A stretch of DNA of 64,000 nt, taken from the NCBI RefSeq assembly GCF_013416325.1, contig NZ_JACCGK010000004.1, forward strand, positions 1-64,000, written 5' to 3'. How positions within the stretch are numbered: the stretch's first letter is position 1; every line of letters begins with the position of its first letter. The translations under genes and the position numbers were made by a program. The notes under the pieces were generated by a model that was not told where the DNA came from, searched no databases, and saw nothing but the letters and a program-made list of their open reading frames with translations. This stretch comes from Vreelandella sedimenti (GTDB lineage Bacteria > Pseudomonadota > Gammaproteobacteria > Pseudomonadales > Halomonadaceae). This document shows, piece after piece, positions 57,321-64,000 of the stretch.

Positions 57321-57339
57321 AATGATACAAAATGATACA
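57321..57339 (+). repeat. Tandem AATGATACA repeat upstream of csgB
   Basis: AATGATACA occurs at 57321-57329 and again at 57331-57339, a spacing of 10 bases (one helical turn), about 22 bases before the csgB start. It may be a regulator site or part of the csgB promoter; no known CsgD consensus was recognised. Confidence 0.55.
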
Positions 57340-57360
57340 TAAAGTTTCGAAAGGCCAGAT

Positions 57361-57900
57361 ATGAAACCGTTCAGTTACTGCCAGCACATGCGAATCTATT
57401 TTACTGCGTTAGTGGCCGCAATTTCATTAACCAATGCTTCCACCTCATTAGCCGCAGGTAATAACTTTCCACATTCATCGGAAGAAGATGCCAGAATAAC
57501 TCAGTATGCAGCAGGTACATACCATAACAATTTATTAAAAAGTAACGTTAGCATCATTAGTCAAAACGGTAATGATAACCAAGCTAACGTTACACAGTCT
57601 CGCTCAGCGAGCTATCAAATGGGTAACATCGCCTACATCTATCAAGATGGATACAACAACCAAGCCAGTATTTCTCAAAATAATGGCGCTAACATTGGTT
57701 TAGTGAAACAGATAGGTTCAAATCATATCGCAAATATCAGTCAAACTGGTGGCCAATTTGAAATTAAAGCACAAGTAAACCAGTTTGGACGGAACAGTGA
57801 TATAGCTCTTTATCAATCGGGCAGTGGCCTTCGCAGCATAAGTGTCGAACAACAAAATTATTCGGGCTATGCACGACCGGTCACTATCGATACCAACTGA
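57361..57900 (+). CDS. csgB: Curli nucleator / minor curlin CsgB
   Basis: A 179-residue secreted amyloid protein. After a signal peptide (to LAAG) it has four to five curlin repeats of the S-x5-Q-x-G-x2-N-x-A-x3-Q type: SNVSIISQNGNDNQANVTQ, AYIYQDGYNNQASISQ, GLVKQIGSNHIANISQ, AQVNQFGRNSDIALYQ and a weaker last unit. CsgB seeds CsgA polymerisation at the cell surface. AAAGG precedes ATG 57361. The C-terminus (RPVTIDTN) is only mildly basic, unlike the strongly basic fifth repeat of E. coli CsgB. Confidence 0.88.
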   Translation: MKPFSYCQHMRIYFTALVAAISLTNASTSLAAGNNFPHSSEEDARITQYAAGTYHNNLLKSNVSIISQNGNDNQANVTQSRSASYQMGNIAYIYQDGYNNQASISQNNGANIGLVKQIGSNHIANISQTGGQFEIKAQVNQFGRNSDIALYQSGSGLRSISVEQQNYSGYARPVTIDTN

Positions 57901-57958
57901 GTCGCAGCCAGCTTCTCAGTTAAAACCAAAGCAAGTAGATCGAAAAAGGGGAACCACC

Positions 57959-58720
57959 ATGAAAACTCAAATTACTACTATCGCTGCCGCCATTGCTCTA
58001 GTTAGCGCGTTCTCAGCACAAGCTCGTGACTACCAAGACTCTACCATCAACGGCACTGCAAATTCGGTAGCGAATCCAGCTTTTGATGAACAAGAATCGA
58101 TTCGTTCAGGTTTGAATGGATTTGATCGAGATTCTAAGCGAACGTCGTTAATCATCCAGAATGGTGATGATAACATGGCTGAAACTGATCAATATGGTGA
58201 TGAGCAATATTCTCGCGTAGCTCAGAAAGGAGATGACAATACCTCTTATGTATTACAAAGCGGCAACGAGCATGAATCTATTGTTTATCAAAGAGGCGAT
58301 GAGAACAAGTCTATTGTTGTACAAAAGGGTGGAGAGCTTAATGATTCTTTTGTTCACCAAGAGGGTAATGGTAACAACTCCACCGTTGCACAGTTCTGGA
58401 ACACTAGCAAGAGCGACTCCATAGTCGAGCAATTTGGTGACAATAACTCTTCGGACGTTTATCAGGCTTATAATACCGATGAAACTTGGAGCTTTGTGCA
58501 TCAGGACGGAAATTATAATGAAGCTAAAGTCATCCAAGTTGCAGCAGATCTAAGTTCTTCCTACATCTATCAAGGTGGCAATGATCACATGGCCGATGTA
58601 TACCAAGAAGGTCGTAATAACGTGTCTACTATCCGCCAAAACGCTTCTTACGGTGGTGCTGCTGCAGCTACTCACTCTCAAGTAGGGCACAACAATTCTG
58701 CTATCTCGACTCAGTGGTAA
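57959..58720 (+). CDS. csgA: Major curlin subunit CsgA
   Basis: A 253-residue secreted amyloid subunit, much longer than the 151 residues of E. coli CsgA. Signal peptide to AQAR, an N-terminal targeting region (about 22-60), then seven clear curlin repeats and one or two degenerate ones, such as SRVAQKGDDNTSYVLQ, SIVYQRGDENKSIVVQ, SFVHQEGNGNNSTVAQ, SIVEQFGDNNSSDVYQ and YIYQGGNDHMADVYQ. The units are unusually rich in Asp/Glu. AGGGGA precedes ATG 57959, 58 bases after csgB. Confidence 0.92.
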   Translation: MKTQITTIAAAIALVSAFSAQARDYQDSTINGTANSVANPAFDEQESIRSGLNGFDRDSKRTSLIIQNGDDNMAETDQYGDEQYSRVAQKGDDNTSYVLQSGNEHESIVYQRGDENKSIVVQKGGELNDSFVHQEGNGNNSTVAQFWNTSKSDSIVEQFGDNNSSDVYQAYNTDETWSFVHQDGNYNEAKVIQVAADLSSSYIYQGGNDHMADVYQEGRNNVSTIRQNASYGGAAAATHSQVGHNNSAISTQW

Positions 58721-58736
58721 TCGATCGAGCTCACGC

Positions 58737-58763
58737 AAACCGCCCCTTCTGGGGCGGTTTTTT
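58737..58763 (+). terminator. Intrinsic terminator after csgA
   Basis: AAACCGCCCC, loop TTCT, GGGGCGGTTT followed by more T: a perfect 10-bp stem. It ends csgBA 16 bases past the stop and may also serve the convergent gene at 58785. Confidence 0.95.
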
Positions 58764-58784
58764 ATTACTTCAAGAATGCAAAAG

Positions 58785-59147
58785 TTAACGAATCATCAGC
58801 GTTAATGTACCCCCGGCTCCCTGAGTCGACGAACGCGACCGGTTGCTACCTTTCTGAATATCCACTTCCAACCGCTCATCGTCACTTAACAGTTTTACCG
58901 TGCCTTCCAGCTCTGTCCCGGTAAACGAATATTCGGCAGGCACCGTCCCGTGCTCTTCCACATGCTCGGTCGTTTCGCCTTCATGGGTAATCTGCCAGTG
59001 GGCGGAAAATTCTGCGCCTGGCGAACCGCTCATGGTGATATGGATCTGGGTCATGTCCTGCTCCTGAGGCGACTGTGCAACCAGCGGAAAGCAGGCTAGC
59101 AGCCCCGCTGCGCAGATCACGTATCGCCAAGCCGTTGGTCGTGTCAT
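58785..59147 (-). CDS. Small secreted beta-rich protein of unknown function facing csgA
   Basis: A 120-residue protein: signal peptide (VICAAGLLACFPLVAQ, cut near residue 27) and a mature part of about 90 residues with alternating polar/hydrophobic strands (IHITMSGSPGAEFSAHWQIT, VPAEYSFTGTELEGTVKLL, LEVDIQKGSNRSR, GGTLTLMI). No cysteine remains after cleavage. I do not recognise a named family. ATG 59147 is preferred over 59162 because GAGAG lies about 9 bases upstream. Its size and all-beta look recall curli factors CsgC/CsgH, which are missing here, but no sequence match can be claimed. Confidence 0.75.
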   Translation of the reverse strand: MTRPTAWRYVICAAGLLACFPLVAQSPQEQDMTQIHITMSGSPGAEFSAHWQITHEGETTEHVEEHGTVPAEYSFTGTELEGTVKLLSDDERLEVDIQKGSNRSRSSTQGAGGTLTLMIR

Positions 59148-59169
59148 GAGTGTAGCTCTCATCTAAGCC

Positions 59170-59196
59170 AAGAGCCGCTCAGAGTGAGCGGCTCTT
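59170..59196 (-). terminator. Terminator-like perfect hairpin after hemL
   Basis: AAGAGCCGCTCA, loop GAG, TGAGCGGCTCTT: a perfect 12-bp stem 30 bases beyond the hemL stop. T-runs are only two bases, so termination may be partial and the small gene at 58785 could be read through from hemL. Confidence 0.7.
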
Positions 59197-59226
59197 GCAG
59201 TATAGCGGGCTTTTAGTTACTTGCCG

Positions 59227-60507
59227 TTACATAACTGCGAAGGCTTTTTCTGCTGCATCCAGGGTGAACTGAATGTCTTCCGGGGTATGAGCGCTGGACA
59301 TAAAGCCTGCTTCGTAAGCAGAAGGCGCCAAGTAAACACCGTGATCGAGCATCGCGCCAAAGAAGCGGCGGAAGGCATCCGGGTTGCAGGCGGTGGCTTG
59401 GGCAAAGTTATCCACACGGCTTTGTGAGGTGAAGAAAAGTCCAAACATACCGCCTGCCGACTGCGTCATCATCGGCACCCGTGCGGCATTGGCACGCTCC
59501 TGAAGGCCCGCACAAAGGGTGTTAACCCGCTGGGTAAGCGCATCATGAAAGCCCGGCACCTGTAGTTTGGTTAGCAGTGCAACACCTGCAGCCATCGCCA
59601 GCGGGTTACCCGACAATGTGCCCGCTTGGTAAACCGGCCCCAGGGGGGAAATGTTTTGCATTATCTCGCGCTTGCCACCAAAGGCGCCCACCGGCATACC
59701 ACCACCGACAATTTTTCCCAAGCAGGTTAGATCAGGCACTATGCCATAGTGGGCTTGGGCACCGCCCAATGCCACTCGAAAACCGGTCATCACTTCGTCA
59801 AAAATGAGCAGGCTGCCGTACTCGTTACATACTCGGCGAAGTGTTTCCAAAAAGCCCGGTTGAGGCGGAATGCAATTCATATTGCCGGCAACGGGTTCAA
59901 CAATAATGCAGGCAATCTGATCGCCAATTTCGCTAAAACACGCTTCAACACCTTCAGGGTCGTTAAACGACAGCGTAATAGTGTGTTCAGCCAGCGACGC
60001 GGGCACGCCCGGCGAGCTAGGTTCGCCGTGGGTAAGCGCGCCCGAGCCCGCCTTAACCAACAGTGAATCAGAGTGGCCGTGGTAGTTACCCTCGAACTTA
60101 ACGATCTTATCGCGGCCAGTGGTACCTCGCGCCAGCCGAATCGCCGACATGGTGGCTTCGGTGCCCGAGCTGGTCATGCGCACCATATCCATGGAGGGGA
60201 TCATCTCGCAGATCAAATCCGCCATGGTGGTTTCGACTGCGGTAGGGGTTCCAAAGGACAGGCCGTTGTCTAATCGCGCCCGTACGGCTGCCAATACGTC
60301 TTGGTCGGCATGCCCAGTGATCATGGGCCCCCAGGAGCCGACATAGTCCACGTAGCGATTGCCTTCGACGTCAAACAGAAAGGCACCTTGAGCACGCTCC
60401 ATAAAGACCGGCGGGCGGTGCAACCCTTTAAACGCCCGGACAGGTGAGTTTACCCCGCCCGGTATATGGCGATTGGCAAGATCGAACAGTTCAGCTGATG
60501 TAGTCAT
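59227..60507 (-). CDS. hemL: Glutamate-1-semialdehyde 2,1-aminomutase
   Basis: PLP enzyme making 5-aminolevulinate for heme in the C5 pathway. The 426-residue protein has [64 protein letters not shown] and the PLP-Lys region [25 protein letters not shown] lies 5 bases before ATG 60507. It lies with hemJ and thiD on the same strand. Confidence 0.97.
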   Translation of the reverse strand: MTTSAELFDLANRHIPGGVNSPVRAFKGLHRPPVFMERAQGAFLFDVEGNRYVDYVGSWGPMITGHADQDVLAAVRARLDNGLSFGTPTAVETTMADLICEMIPSMDMVRMTSSGTEATMSAIRLARGTTGRDKIVKFEGNYHGHSDSLLVKAGSGALTHGEPSSPGVPASLAEHTITLSFNDPEGVEACFSEIGDQIACIIVEPVAGNMNCIPPQPGFLETLRRVCNEYGSLLIFDEVMTGFRVALGGAQAHYGIVPDLTCLGKIVGGGMPVGAFGGKREIMQNISPLGPVYQAGTLSGNPLAMAAGVALLTKLQVPGFHDALTQRVNTLCAGLQERANAARVPMMTQSAGGMFGLFFTSQSRVDNFAQATACNPDAFRRFFGAMLDHGVYLAPSAYEAGFMSSAHTPEDIQFTLDAAEKAFAVM

Positions 60508-60543
60508 GGCATCCTCTCGGTCAATGGCGTACAGAAGATAGGA

Positions 60544-61353
60544 TCAAAAACGGGCAGCCCGTGAAAAACGATGTGGCAAACACTGGCCGCTGGGCGGTTG
60601 AAAGCCTTGAGACAGACTTTGCCAAGTAAAGTGCTGAGCCTGCTCACAAGCTGTTGGTAAGCGCTCACCAACAGCGAGACGAGCAGCTAGAGACGATGCC
60701 AGTGTGCAGCCAGAACCATGGAACAATTCAGGCAAACGTGGCCACTGCCACTGGCGAGTAGTATCAGGCGAGTGCAGGGTGTGCACCACCTGCTGGTCGT
60801 TGCCGGGCAGCGGCTCATCCGTGGCAGTGACCAGAATGGCTTGGCACCCCTGTGACATCAGTGCCACCGCACGGGCCGTATCATCGAAAGGAGTGATGAT
60901 GTCAGGCGTAAGCTGTGCCAACTCAGCACGATTCGGGGTTAAGATATCCACAAGCGGTAACAAGCGATCAATAAACAATTGACGCAAAGCAGGTGTGGAT
61001 AACTCAGTTCCGCCACCGGCCTTAAAGACCGGATCGGCTACCACGGGAATGCCTGGAAAACGACGAATAATTTGCTCCGCTGCGCGCAAGGTGTCTTCGT
61101 CAGCAAGTAGGCCAATCTTAATCGCCGCGACCTGCATCTCACTAATTGCCTCGGCCATTTGGCGCATCGCGGTCGGCTCAGCAGGGATCACGCGGGTCAC
61201 ATTATGACAATTCTGTACCGTCAGCGCAGTGGGGATCGTTACCGCCCAACCACCACAGGCCGCAATGGCTTCACTGTCAGCGATTAACCCAGCGCCACCA
61301 GTCGGGTCATGCCCGGCGAGTACTAACACCACGGGGGGAAGCGGTCGGCGCAT
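60544..61353 (-). CDS. thiD: Hydroxymethylpyrimidine/phosphomethylpyrimidine kinase
   Basis: Phosphorylates HMP and HMP-P in thiamine synthesis. The 269-residue ribokinase-like protein has VLVLAGHDPTGGAGLIADSE, PTALTVQNCHNV, IKIGLLAD, VADPVFKAGGG, TPNRAEL and FHGSGCTLASSLAARLA. ATG 61353 overlaps the hemJ stop in TGATG. In pseudomonads thiE separates thiD and hemL; here it is absent and only 36 bases lie between them. Confidence 0.92.
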   Translation of the reverse strand: MRRPLPPVVLVLAGHDPTGGAGLIADSEAIAACGGWAVTIPTALTVQNCHNVTRVIPAEPTAMRQMAEAISEMQVAAIKIGLLADEDTLRAAEQIIRRFPGIPVVADPVFKAGGGTELSTPALRQLFIDRLLPLVDILTPNRAELAQLTPDIITPFDDTARAVALMSQGCQAILVTATDEPLPGNDQQVVHTLHSPDTTRQWQWPRLPELFHGSGCTLASSLAARLAVGERLPTACEQAQHFTWQSLSQGFQPPSGQCLPHRFSRAARF

Positions 61354-61784
61354 CAAAAGGGCTTCACAACGGCAAGCAGAATAATCGCCACGAGCGCAAT
61401 CACCGGCGCTTCATTAAGCCAACGGAAAAACACATGGCCTTTGGTACAACGATCCTGGGCAAACTGCTTCAAATAGATCAAACAAACGTGATGATAGGCG
61501 ATAAGCAGAACCACTAGCGCCAGCTTGGCATGCATCCAGCCCTGGCTAAACCATTCGGGCACCAGATAGAGCATCCAGCCACCAAAAATGAGCACTGCAA
61601 TCATCGAAGGGGTCATGATGCCACGGTAGAGCTTACGCTCCATGGTTTTGAAATAGCTGATGGCCTGTTCGTCGCCGTTATCCCGCGCAGTGGCGTGATA
61701 CACATACAGGCGGGGTAAATAGAACAGCGCAGCGAACCACGTCACTACGGCCATTAAGTGAAGGGCCTTTAACCATAGGTACAT
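61353..61784 (-). CDS. hemJ: Protoporphyrinogen IX oxidase HemJ (UPF0093)
   Basis: A 143-residue inner-membrane protein with four helices and conserved residues in LKALHLMAVVTWFAALFYLPRLY (His 9) and WMHAKLALVVLLIAYHH (Lys and His). HemJ performs the last oxidation before ferrochelatase in bacteria lacking HemG/HemY. AAGGAG lies 6 bases before ATG 61784, 10 bases after clcA. Its place in a heme gene cluster supports the call. Confidence 0.9.
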   Translation of the reverse strand: MYLWLKALHLMAVVTWFAALFYLPRLYVYHATARDNGDEQAISYFKTMERKLYRGIMTPSMIAVLIFGGWMLYLVPEWFSQGWMHAKLALVVLLIAYHHVCLIYLKQFAQDRCTKGHVFFRWLNEAPVIALVAIILLAVVKPF

Positions 61785-61793
61785 TGTCGCTCC

Positions 61794-63629
61794 TTAAAGT
61801 GATGAATCCTTCTTACGGGCATCATTCCCTCGTACTTCATTGTCACGAGGGTCGACGCCACGGGGGTCAGTGTAGTGATAATAACGTTCGATGGCGCCAC
61901 GGGTGATAATACCTGAAATACGCCGCTGCTTTGGGCGATAGCCGTGAACGACGTAGAGCGCCCCCAGAGCGTTATCCTGCAGTTTTAGAAACGCTTCGGA
62001 AAGCGTCGCCTGTAAACCAATCGGCGCCAGTTCCAAGCGCTGTCCTGGGATCTCCAGTAAGTCGATCAGTTCATCCGTAGGCGGCTCTTTCCCCTGCAAC
62101 GCCTCATCGTGCTCAAGCAGCCAACGTGCCAGTTCAGCGGCTTTTAGCGCCAGCACCGGTTTTTCCTCTGTTGACCGCTCAATCACTAACCACACCGGGT
62201 TCTTCTCTAATAAAAGCCGCGCTTGATCAGGGGGGATCATTCGCTCGGTGCGCACTAGTTGACGCTCCATCACCGCAGGCACCGAAACCCGTGAGAGAGC
62301 CTGCATCAACGGCTGCTGAAGCGGGTGCAACCCGTAGCGTACAGTGCTAATAAAGAAACCTTCACAGCCGGTCAATTGACGCGAGGTTAAGCACGCCACC
62401 ACCACCGCCAGCATGCCGGGAAGCATGATACTCGGCGTATGGGTTAACTCCAAAAGCGCCATTAGGGCAGCCAGGGGCGCTTGTAATACCGCCCCCATCA
62501 TTGCGGCCATACCTAGCATCGCGTAAATACCAGGATCCGCGGCTTTATCAGACCAAAGCCAGCCCCCCAGTAAACCAAACAGTGCGCCTGTGGCAGCACC
62601 TATGACCAACACCGGGCCGATAATACCAATGGGTACACCACCAGCGACAGTTAGCGCCGTAAGCAGCAGTTTGACAATCATCAGCGCCAGCAGCACTTTA
62701 ATTTCCAGCTGGTTATTGAGCGCCGCCGCTACGCTGTCATAACCGATGCCCTGAACCTGAGGAAACCACCAAGCCACCGCGCCAGTTGCCACACCCACCA
62801 AGCCAAGACGCATCCAGAGCGGCCACAGCATAATCCGCTGACTGCGTGAAATATGAATAAACAGCCCCGCTAGCAGACCAATCACCAGCCCGGTAAACAC
62901 AATCCACGGCAAGTTGATAAGTGAACCTAATGCTATCTCAGGGATACGAAAAGCGGGTTCGTTGCCATACGCTAGCTGCGCCACCAGCGCACCCATGGTA
63001 GAGGCCAAAATCACGGGCATAAAACTCATCAATGTGTACTCCATCATCACCACTTCCATGGCGAAGATGACACCCGCGATAGGCGTGTTAAAAGAGGCGG
63101 AAATAGCTGCTGCGGTACCACAAGCCACGAGTACTCTGAGACTATTATTGGGCAAGCGCATCTGTTGACCTAACCCACTGGCCGCCGCCGCGCCTAAATG
63201 AATCGCTGGACCCTCGCGTCCAGCAGAGAGCCCGCCCAATACCACCACAACACCTACCCACCACTGATTTAACCAATTGCGTAACGGAAAACGGCCCTGA
63301 TGATAGGTAAGCCGCTCAATTACATGGCCAACGCCCAACTTACGCGCTGCCGGTTTTTGCCGGTACAGCAGCACACCCACAAGTGTAACCGCCAACATAG
63401 GTAGCAGTGCACGCAGCCAGGGCGCCATGCTTTCAAACGCTTCTGGGTCGCCATCGGTCATGTAGAGCGCGGCGCCCGCCTCCAATAGCAGCCGAAACGC
63501 CACCATCACAGCGCCGGTAATGATCCCCGAGACAAGGCCCAGCAAACAGAGTTGCGGAAGGGCGTCGACGTTGGCCAACTGGCGACGAAAACTCTCTAAG
63601 GTAAAATCCGATCGGGAAAAACGCGCCAC
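61794..63629 (-). CDS. clcA: ClC-family anion channel/transporter with C-terminal CBS pair
   Basis: A 611-residue membrane protein: about 18 ClC helices (to about 430) and a cytosolic CBS-pair region (about 440-600, ending RRISGIITRGAIERYY). The gating-Glu motif is intact (GREGPAIHLG, Glu 139). The usual GSGIP anion motif reads GVGHV (98-104 area), and the internal proton-Glu position after helix G appears as Val (FAMEVVMMEYTL). Such changes occur in channels or altered-selectivity ClCs, so coupling and anion preference are uncertain. GTG 63629 has AAGGAAGG upstream. Divergent from argC. Confidence 0.88.
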   Translation of the reverse strand: MARFSRSDFTLESFRRQLANVDALPQLCLLGLVSGIITGAVMVAFRLLLEAGAALYMTDGDPEAFESMAPWLRALLPMLAVTLVGVLLYRQKPAARKLGVGHVIERLTYHQGRFPLRNWLNQWWVGVVVVLGGLSAGREGPAIHLGAAAASGLGQQMRLPNNSLRVLVACGTAAAISASFNTPIAGVIFAMEVVMMEYTLMSFMPVILASTMGALVAQLAYGNEPAFRIPEIALGSLINLPWIVFTGLVIGLLAGLFIHISRSQRIMLWPLWMRLGLVGVATGAVAWWFPQVQGIGYDSVAAALNNQLEIKVLLALMIVKLLLTALTVAGGVPIGIIGPVLVIGAATGALFGLLGGWLWSDKAADPGIYAMLGMAAMMGAVLQAPLAALMALLELTHTPSIMLPGMLAVVVACLTSRQLTGCEGFFISTVRYGLHPLQQPLMQALSRVSVPAVMERQLVRTERMIPPDQARLLLEKNPVWLVIERSTEEKPVLALKAAELARWLLEHDEALQGKEPPTDELIDLLEIPGQRLELAPIGLQATLSEAFLKLQDNALGALYVVHGYRPKQRRISGIITRGAIERYYHYTDPRGVDPRDNEVRGNDARKKDSSL

Positions 63630-63763
63630 AGTGACCTTCCTTACTCTTGTATCTTTACACTCTTGTGTATCATAGCTGGATACGCTTAAACAGCTTGGTG
63701 TCCTATGCTTAAGCTAATAGCGAATTTGGTTTTCTACTCAGCGGCACCCGTAAGGAGTGATTT

Positions 63764-64000
63764 GTGATTAAGGTCGGCATTGTTGGCGGTACAGGTTACA
63801 CCGGCGTTGAACTACTGCGGCTACTCGCCCAACACCCCCAAGTTAACGTAGCCATGATTACCTCGCGCTCGGAAACCGGCGTCAAGGTGTGCGACATGTA
63901 CCCCAATCTGCGCGGTCATTACAACACGCTGGCATTTAGCGAGCCGGACGCCAAACAGTTGGGCGCCATGGATGCGGTATTTTTTTCCACCCCCCATGGC
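63764..64000 (+). CDS. argC: N-acetyl-gamma-glutamyl-phosphate reductase, 5' part
   Basis: The frame runs off the window end after 79 codons. It begins with GTG behind an excellent [27 protein letters not shown] carries the NADP-binding loop, followed by ITSRSETG and VFFSTPHG. ArgC makes N-acetylglutamate semialdehyde in arginine synthesis. The 134-base gap to clcA holds two copies of ACTCTTGT(GT)ATC (63643-63653, 63659-63671), a possible regulatory repeat. Confidence 0.94.
   Translation, partial: MIKVGIVGGTGYTGVELLRLLAQHPQVNVAMITSRSETGVKVCDMYPNLRGHYNTLAFSEPDAKQLGAMDAVFFSTPHG

Overview
The window is a gene-dense, GC-rich stretch of chromosome from a gammaproteobacterium. Protein sequences and gene order (glyQS-gmhB / gyrB-recF-dnaN-dnaA / rpmH-rnpA-yidC-mnmE; ygfB-pepP-ubiH-ubiI / zapA-ssrS-ygfA; secB-rhodanese / gpmM-envC-ctpA) are intermediate between Pseudomonas and the enterics and fit best with Halomonadaceae (Halomonas sensu lato). 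That assignment is inference from recall, not a search. No rRNA, tRNA, insertion sequence, prophage or CRISPR array was seen.

Layout. 1-17 kb is housekeeping: pyrB, ruvX-yqgE, gshB, an S1-domain protein, a sodium:solute symporter with an overlapping unknown partner, rsmE, secB, a membrane rhodanese, gpmM-envC-ctpA, and the ubiquinone hydroxylases with pepP and ygfB. 17.3-21.4 kb holds zapA, a clear 6S RNA, ygfA, an unannotated 32-residue membrane microprotein with its own promoter and terminator, then divergent ilvA and rpiA. 21.4-36.0 kb is an LPS-core block: waaA, hldE and an OpsX-like heptosyltransferase on the minus strand, kdkA (Kdo kinase) starting in the same CATG on the plus strand, a visibly AT-richer run of a ligase/polymerase and five glycosyltransferases linked by 1-4 base overlaps or 0-3 base gaps, an OpgB-like transferase, then waaF and hldD. 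KdkA beside an OpsX-type enzyme suggests an inner core with one phosphorylated Kdo.

36.1-50.8 kb is the chromosome-origin neighbourhood. glyQ-glyS-gmhB face gyrB-recF-dnaN-dnaA. oriC lies between dnaA and rpmH with DnaA boxes, an AT-rich tract and a possible DnaA-trio. Four perfect parS palindromes lie within 4 kb, two of them inside recF. The rpmH promoter is close to consensus and is followed by a terminator-like hairpin in the leader. yidD is absent between rnpA and yidC.

50.8-64 kb holds rlmJ, an OmpA-like lipoprotein, hemW-rdgB, and a complete curli system (csgD, E, F, G, B, A) all on one strand in AT-rich DNA. A small secreted beta-rich protein faces csgA. The window closes with the heme/thiamine genes hemL-thiD-hemJ, a ClC-family protein with altered ion-pathway motifs, and the 5' end of argC.

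The best leads for something undescribed are the microprotein at 18.7 kb, the small secreted protein next to the curli genes, the symporter partner protein at 5.8 kb, and several regulatory structures. Starts were moved from the longest frame to an internal codon where family N-terminus and ribosome-binding site agreed; each entry says so.
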